DNA from: an uncultured Oscillospiraceae bacterium
GTDB lineage: Bacteria; Bacillota; Clostridia; Oscillospirales; Oscillospiraceae
DNA: 9,889 nucleotides
Direction of reading: 5' to 3'
Assembly (NCBI GenBank): GCA_900752285.1
Contig: CAADUW010000236.1
Location: 1-9,889, forward strand
In this document: positions 6,414 through 9,889 of the stretch, one piece after another
Layout of the letters: the number at the start of each line of letters is the position of its first letter
How positions within the stretch are numbered: position 1 is the first letter of the stretch
Position numbers and translations under genes: made by a program
Notes under the pieces: generated by a model
Told to the model about the DNA's origin: nothing
Databases searched by the model: none
Seen by the model: the letters and a program-made list of their open reading frames with translations, nothing else

Positions 6414-8711
6414 ATGAAACGACTGCTGAGTATCCTGCTTTTCTGCGCCATGGTGCTGACCATGCTCCCCGCCCCTGCCTTTGCGGAGGACGTCTGCACC
6501 TGCACGGACCCCTGCACAGCGGAAAACATGAATTCCGCCTGCCTCATCTGCGGTGCGGAGGGTGCCGCCCCGGAAAACTGCGCACAGGCTGCCAATCTTT
6601 CCGATGAAACACCGGATCCGGACCCCGTAACGCAGTTCACCGTCACCTGGAACGGCAACGGCGGAACGGTGAACACCACCGGCGCAACCACCAGTGCTGC
6701 CGCCGGTACGGTCATCACCCCGCCCGCGAACGATCCCACCCGGGCACAGGACGAAAACTATGCCTATGAATTTGACGGCTGGTATACGGAAGCCGAGGGT
6801 GGAACCAAATTGTCCGATACCGACACGGTAAACGGGAATGTGTCTTATTTCGCGCACTGGCGGAGTCTGCCCGTTCCCACATGGAACACAGGATGGAATT
6901 CTCTCATTAATTTCAGATTTTACTGCAAAACAGAAGAGAAATATTTGCCAGATATTAATCTGGCGTCTATTTCTGAGACCGGTTACACCTGTTCCACCGC
7001 CTATCGATCCGGCAATTGCTGGCGTTTTGAGATTGATCTGACCAATCCGGCAGATCATCTTCCCGCCGGACATTATATTTCCCATAAATTCGGGCCGGCA
7101 ATTCTTGACATATATCCCAGTGGAGTACCCGGTGCTGCCAATGGCCTATACAACGTCCGCTGTACGCATTCCGTCACCTGGGACGGCAACGGTGGAACGG
7201 TGGACACATCCGGGGCTACCGGCTCTGCTGCCTACGGCACTGCCATTAATCCGCCCGCCGATTCCCCCACCCGGGCGGCGGACAGTAAAAACGTCTATTT
7301 CTTCGACGGCTGGTACACGGAAGCCGAGGGCGGCGAGAAGGTCACGGACTTCGGCACCGTCAAGGGGGATGTGACCTATTACGCCCACTGGATCCCGGCT
7401 CCCGTGTTTGATCCGGCCCGTCTGGACATCAAAGTCTCCTGCGATTACGACGAGTCCCACAGCACAGTCGTCCATCTGGCTGATCTGGACCCCTCGGAAT
7501 ATACGGTTTCGGGGCCTGTACTGAGTGCAGACGGAAAATGGTGGTCTTATGACGTTACCCTGAACGACCCTGCCGCCTACTTCCAGAAGCCCCACCTGTT
7601 GGGTGATACCGGGAATATTACACCCGCGACAAAGAAATATGCCGTATCCGACGGTGAGATCAACTGTCTTGTGGGCAAAAGCTACGTCACCTGCAAGCCC
7701 AATACCATCCGGTATCTGCCCGACGACTACAGCACCGGCTCCATCCCGGCGGATACCAAGGAGATCGGCACAAGTATCCGGCTGAGCTATGAAACCTTCA
7801 CCCGGGAGGGCTACCGGCAGACCGGCTGGGCAACGGAAAAGGACGGCCCGCAGATTTACATCCCGGGCGAATGGTACGCAAAAAACGAGGATCTGACCCT
7901 GTACCCCTGCTGGGAGCGGATTTATACCACCGACATTCCCGCCGTTATCGAGGTCAGGCAGGGCGGCGAGCTGGCCCCCGGAAAGACCGACTTTGAGCTT
8001 CTGATCCGGAGCCTGAACGGGCACGTCCTTGCAAGCGGCGTTTTCTTTGACAACCTCTTCCCGGCAACGGACGGCGTGGGCACCTACCACAGCCCCATCC
8101 GTGCATCCGGTTCGGAAAATGATCTGGCCTTTCTCTCGGACGGAGTCCTCGTCTGGCAGAGTAAAAGCGCCGATACCCGTTGGAGCTGCTCCGACGCGAT
8201 TTATTACGTTTGCCTGTTCCCCACCGCTACGCCCTACGCAGCAGCGGAACCGGCAGCGGAACCGGCACCGGATTACCAATATGAGATTCACCCGGTACAG
8301 GTAGTGGACGGACAGTACATCCCGCTGGATGAGACTGTCAGCGCCATGACCTTCGTCAACACCTACACGGAGAACGCCCCCCGCTTCACCGTGACGGTGG
8401 AAAACGACGGCCACGGCACCGGCGCTGCCGACCCGGCGGAAGCCCCGGCGGGTACCCAGATCACCCTGACCGCCGCCCCAAACAAGGGGTACGTATTCAA
8501 GGAATGGAAGGTCGTGTCAGGCGATGTGACCGTTGAAAAGAACGGGTTCACCATGCCCTCCGGGAACGTGACCGTCAAGGCAGTCTTTGAGAAGGCCGGG
8601 AAACTGGACAACGTGCCGAAAACCGGCGACACGGACATTTCTCCCCTCCCCTTCTTCTTCGCCGCCGCCATTGCCGCGGTGCTCCTGTTCCCTAAAAAGA
8701 AGCAGGACTGA
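6414..8711 (+). CDS. Wall-anchored modular surface protein with InlB B-type repeats
   Basis: This 765-residue secreted protein is probably displayed on the cell surface. Residues 1-24 form a signal peptide (MKRLL, a hydrophobic core, then AFA before E25). Residues 28-56 carry six cysteines, including C28-x-C30, C34 and C43-x2-C46. Two 75-residue InlB B-type (Listeria-Bacteroides) repeats lie at 75-149 and 252-326, each starting with a VTW-GNGGTV core, with FDGWYTEAEGG in the middle and ending AHW. A third, degenerate copy lies at about 430-500, ending YPCW. Between them are two related modules of about 100 residues (150-251 and 327-429) that I cannot name. Residues 505-652, ending MTFVNTYTE, resemble a pilin-like FctA/Spy0128 fold. 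Residues 657-727 match the divergent bacterial repeat (FTVTVENDGHGTG to KAVFEK). The end is VPKTGD (734-739), a hydrophobic span (745-760) and KKKQD, a complete sortase signal. AAAGGAG at 6399-6405 supports the start. The role is likely adhesion or a surface scaffold, and the target is unknown. Confidence 0.85.
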   Translation: MKRLLSILLFCAMVLTMLPAPAFAEDVCTCTDPCTAENMNSACLICGAEGAAPENCAQAANLSDETPDPDPVTQFTVTWNGNGGTVNTTGATTSAAAGTVITPPANDPTRAQDENYAYEFDGWYTEAEGGTKLSDTDTVNGNVSYFAHWRSLPVPTWNTGWNSLINFRFYCKTEEKYLPDINLASISETGYTCSTAYRSGNCWRFEIDLTNPADHLPAGHYISHKFGPAILDIYPSGVPGAANGLYNVRCTHSVTWDGNGGTVDTSGATGSAAYGTAINPPADSPTRAADSKNVYFFDGWYTEAEGGEKVTDFGTVKGDVTYYAHWIPAPVFDPARLDIKVSCDYDESHSTVVHLADLDPSEYTVSGPVLSADGKWWSYDVTLNDPAAYFQKPHLLGDTGNITPATKKYAVSDGEINCLVGKSYVTCKPNTIRYLPDDYSTGSIPADTKEIGTSIRLSYETFTREGYRQTGWATEKDGPQIYIPGEWYAKNEDLTLYPCWERIYTTDIPAVIEVRQGGELAPGKTDFELLIRSLNGHVLASGVFFDNLFPATDGVGTYHSPIRASGSENDLAFLSDGVLVWQSKSADTRWSCSDAIYYVCLFPTATPYAAAEPAAEPAPDYQYEIHPVQVVDGQYIPLDETVSAMTFVNTYTENAPRFTVTVENDGHGTGAADPAEAPAGTQITLTAAPNKGYVFKEWKVVSGDVTVEKNGFTMPSGNVTVKAVFEKAGKLDNVPKTGDTDISPLPFFFAAAIAAVLLFPKKKQD
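6636..6860 (+). repeat. InlB B-type repeat, copy 1
   Basis: This codes for residues 75-149 of the surface protein. It is exactly as long as copy 2 (7167-7391) and still similar at DNA level, for example around GACGGCTGGTA-ACGGAAGCC and the GGCAACGG-GGAACGGT start. That points to duplication followed by divergence. Such domains are small beta-grasp-like folds found in bacterial surface proteins. Confidence 0.85.
7167..7391 (+). repeat. InlB B-type repeat, copy 2
   Basis: This codes for residues 252-326, ending TYYAHW, and pairs with copy 1 without gaps. The two copies start 177 residues apart. A degenerate third copy begins about 178 residues later, near 7701, so the whole repeat-plus-module unit seems to have been duplicated. 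Confidence 0.85.
8241..8271 (+). repeat. 12-bp tandem repeat in the surface protein gene
   Basis: GCAGCGGAACCG occurs twice in perfect tandem (8241-8252, 8253-8264), followed by a partial copy. It encodes an Ala-Glu-Pro-rich linker (AAEPAAEPAPD, about residues 610-620) inside the pilin-like domain. The copy number may vary between strains by slippage. Confidence 0.75.
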
Positions 8712-8763
8712 CATCGGGCAAGCGGCCCCGCCCAATGTGTAGTGTGTCAAAGAAGTCCAAAAT

Positions 8764-8823
8764 ATACGTTGTCATTCCGAACCATTCTCACTCCCGTGAC
8801 ATCGGTTCGGAATGACAGCGTAT
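8764..8823. repeat. 60-bp palindrome between surface protein and sortase genes
   Basis: Two 20-base arms (8764-8783 and 8804-8823) match inverted at 19 of 20 positions, with 13 contiguous perfect pairs (GTCATTCCGAACC / GGTTCGGAATGAC), around a 20-base loop. Short flanking pieces AAGTCC (8753-8758) and GGACTT (8825-8830) extend the symmetry with an offset. The arm TCGGAATGACAGCG is shared with the spacer at 5148-5161. No T run follows, so it is better read as a dispersed palindromic element than a classical terminator. In RNA it would still form a strong stem before the sortase gene. Confidence 0.75.
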
Positions 8824-8886
8824 CGGACTTTTGCGTATTTCCCTTACAAATCGCCCTATCCCACGCGGAAACAGGAGGAGTTCCCC

Positions 8887-9693
8887 ATGAAGCACACCGG
8901 AAAATATCAGAAGAGCGGCAGGCGGCGGTTTCTTTGGATCCTGCCGGCGGTGCTGGCGGTTTTCTTTCTGGGGGCGTTTCTCTGGCGGTCTGCCCGGGCG
9001 GGCAGCGCCCGGCAGGAATCCACGGACCTGGCCCGGACTGTCCGGGAGTCTGAGGGCACCCCCGCATCCGCCTCCGCCCCGGAGGGCAGTACTGCCCCGG
9101 CCGAAGAAACCGAACCGCAGATCCTTCCCCAGTACGCGGCGCTGTATCAGGAAAACCCGGATCTGTTTGGCTGGCTCCGGGTCGAGGGCACGGTCATGGA
9201 CTACCCGGTCATGTACACCCCGGAGGAGCCGGAAAAGTACCTCCGCCGGGATTTTTCCGGGAATTCCAGCACGGGCGGCACCCTGTTTATGGACGGAAAC
9301 TGCACCCCGGACGGGGACAATTTCATTATTTACGGCCACAACATGCGGGACGGCACCATGTTCCGGGAGCTTCTGAACTACGAGAGCCCGGACTTCCGAC
9401 AGGCGCATCCGGTGATCCGGTTTGACACCCTGTACGAGGAAGGCGAATACGAGGTGCTCTCTGCCTTCTATGACCGGGTATACTACGAAAACGAGACCTG
9501 CTTCAAGTTCTACAAATTTTACAAGGCAGCAGACGGGGCGGATTTTGACGAGGCGGTTCGGAACTACCGGGAAAAGAGTCTCTACGACACCGGCGTCACC
9601 GCCGTCTGGGGCGACCGGCTCATTACGCTGGTCACCTGTGCCACCAACACGGAAAACGGCCGTTTTGTGGTGGTGGCACGGAAACAGGGGTAA
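8887..9693 (+). CDS. Class B sortase
   Basis: This 268-residue membrane-bound cysteine transpeptidase is expected to cleave a sortase motif between Thr and Gly and attach the protein to the cell wall. Residues 1-14 are basic, and 15-33 form the single amino-terminal membrane anchor. A low-complexity Ser/Ala/Glu linker (about 40-78) then leads to the catalytic domain. Typical class B features are YAALYQENPDLFGWLRVEGT-DYPVM (83-109), the catalytic histidine H151 in IIYGHNMRDGTMF, the catalytic cysteine C251 in LITLVTCATNTENGRF, and the arginine R259. All three key residues are present. The start at 8887 has AGGAGG at 8873-8878, eight bases away. An upstream in-frame ATG at 8812 lies inside the palindrome and would place an unlikely extension before the basic signal-anchor region. 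The gene directly follows a protein ending in VPKTGD, its most likely substrate. Confidence 0.94.
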   Translation: MKHTGKYQKSGRRRFLWILPAVLAVFFLGAFLWRSARAGSARQESTDLARTVRESEGTPASASAPEGSTAPAEETEPQILPQYAALYQENPDLFGWLRVEGTVMDYPVMYTPEEPEKYLRRDFSGNSSTGGTLFMDGNCTPDGDNFIIYGHNMRDGTMFRELLNYESPDFRQAHPVIRFDTLYEEGEYEVLSAFYDRVYYENETCFKFYKFYKAADGADFDEAVRNYREKSLYDTGVTAVWGDRLITLVTCATNTENGRFVVVARKQG

Positions 9694-9766
9694 GGTGCGA
9701 TCAAGAATCAGACACCCGGACCGGCAGATTGCATTTTCCATAGAAGGGTACCAATTGGGGACATTG

Positions 9767-9787
9767 CGGGCGGCTGATAGCCGCCCG
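9767..9787. repeat. GC-rich hairpin repeat
   Basis: CGGGCGGCT (9767-9775) and AGCCGCCCG (9779-9787) form a perfect 9-bp stem with a GAT loop. With its left flank (9764-9786) it matches 2011-2033 at 21 of 23 bases, so it belongs to a dispersed hairpin family. It begins 73 bases after the sortase stop codon. Confidence 0.65.
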
Positions 9788-9791
9788 AGGC

Positions 9792-9822
9792 TGTCAAAAA
9801 AGGGCTTTGCCCTTTTTTGACA
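9792..9822 (+). terminator. Rho-independent terminator after the sortase gene
   Basis: A perfect 14-bp stem (TGTCAAAAAAGGGC at 9792-9805 with GCCCTTTTTTGACA at 9809-9822) encloses a TTT loop. The GGGC/GCCC core followed by T6 works as a terminator for the surface protein-sortase transcript. The A6 run makes it equally functional from the other side, so a gene converging from the right would share it. Confidence 0.85.
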
Positions 9823-9847
9823 AAAGGATTGCAGTCTGCCGCGCGCA

Positions 9848-9876
9848 CGATTTGTACGCCCTTGGCGTACAAATCG
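9848..9876. repeat. Perfect 13-bp inverted repeat at the right end
   Basis: CGATTTGTACGCC (9848-9860) and GGCGTACAAATCG (9864-9876) form a perfect stem with a CTT loop. GCGC-rich sequence flanks it on both sides. There is no T run, so it looks like another dispersed palindromic element. I see no gene between the sortase stop and the window end. Confidence 0.6.
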
Positions 9877-9889
9877 CACAGCTCCGCGC

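Noticed and set aside
7146..8414. A 422-codon minus-strand open frame opposite the surface protein
   Set aside because: It is antisense to a protein with a signal peptide, repeats and sortase signal. No recognisable motif was seen.
8812..8886. Upstream in-frame ATG for the sortase
   Set aside because: It starts inside the palindrome arm and would place a 25-residue extension before the basic signal-anchor region. The ATG at 8887 has a proper AGGAGG site.

Overview
The window looks like chromosome from a fairly high-GC Gram-positive gut bacterium of the Clostridia, most likely Oscillospirales/Ruminococcaceae-like. This is an inference. It rests on an LPXTG-type anchored surface protein with InlB B-type repeats and a Cys-rich amino end, a class B sortase, a YitT-family protein, strong AGGAGG-type ribosome binding sites, and intergenic spaces full of short GC-rich hairpin repeats. 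No rRNA, tRNA, CRISPR array, transposase or phage gene was seen.

Layout. (1) 1-1923, minus strand: a two-gene sugar operon, a ROK-family fructokinase followed after 3 bp by a class I mannose-6-phosphate isomerase. Both feed the fructose-6-phosphate pool. (2) 1924-2282: a divergent promoter region. A near-consensus promoter drives each side, and the sugar operon has a leader of about 215 nt rich in hairpins. (3) 2283-4787, plus strand: a YitT/DUF2179 membrane protein, then an IMP dehydrogenase that closely resembles the Tritrichomonas foetus type enzyme, ending in a textbook terminator. (4) 4788-5209: a repeat-rich spacer with a good promoter at its upstream end. (5) 5210-6106: an AraC-family regulator followed immediately by a 65-bp palindrome. 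(6) 6414-9693: a 765-residue secreted, wall-anchored modular protein with its own promoter, and a class B sortase just downstream. They form a likely substrate-sortase pair. (7) 9694-9889: no gene, but three near-perfect hairpins, one of them a probable bidirectional terminator.

How the genes work together: the sugar operon and the IMP dehydrogenase are housekeeping metabolism. The most distinctive unit is the surface protein/sortase pair, in which the sortase is expected to join the VPKTG motif of the neighbouring protein to the cell wall. The AraC regulator lies directly upstream and may control that pair, but nothing in the sequence proves it. I do not see a clearly new multi-gene system. 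The points most worth a second look are the duplicated, unnamed module in the surface protein (one copy sits in locally AT-rich DNA), the parasite-like IMP dehydrogenase, and the families of hairpin repeats shared between distant intergenic spaces.
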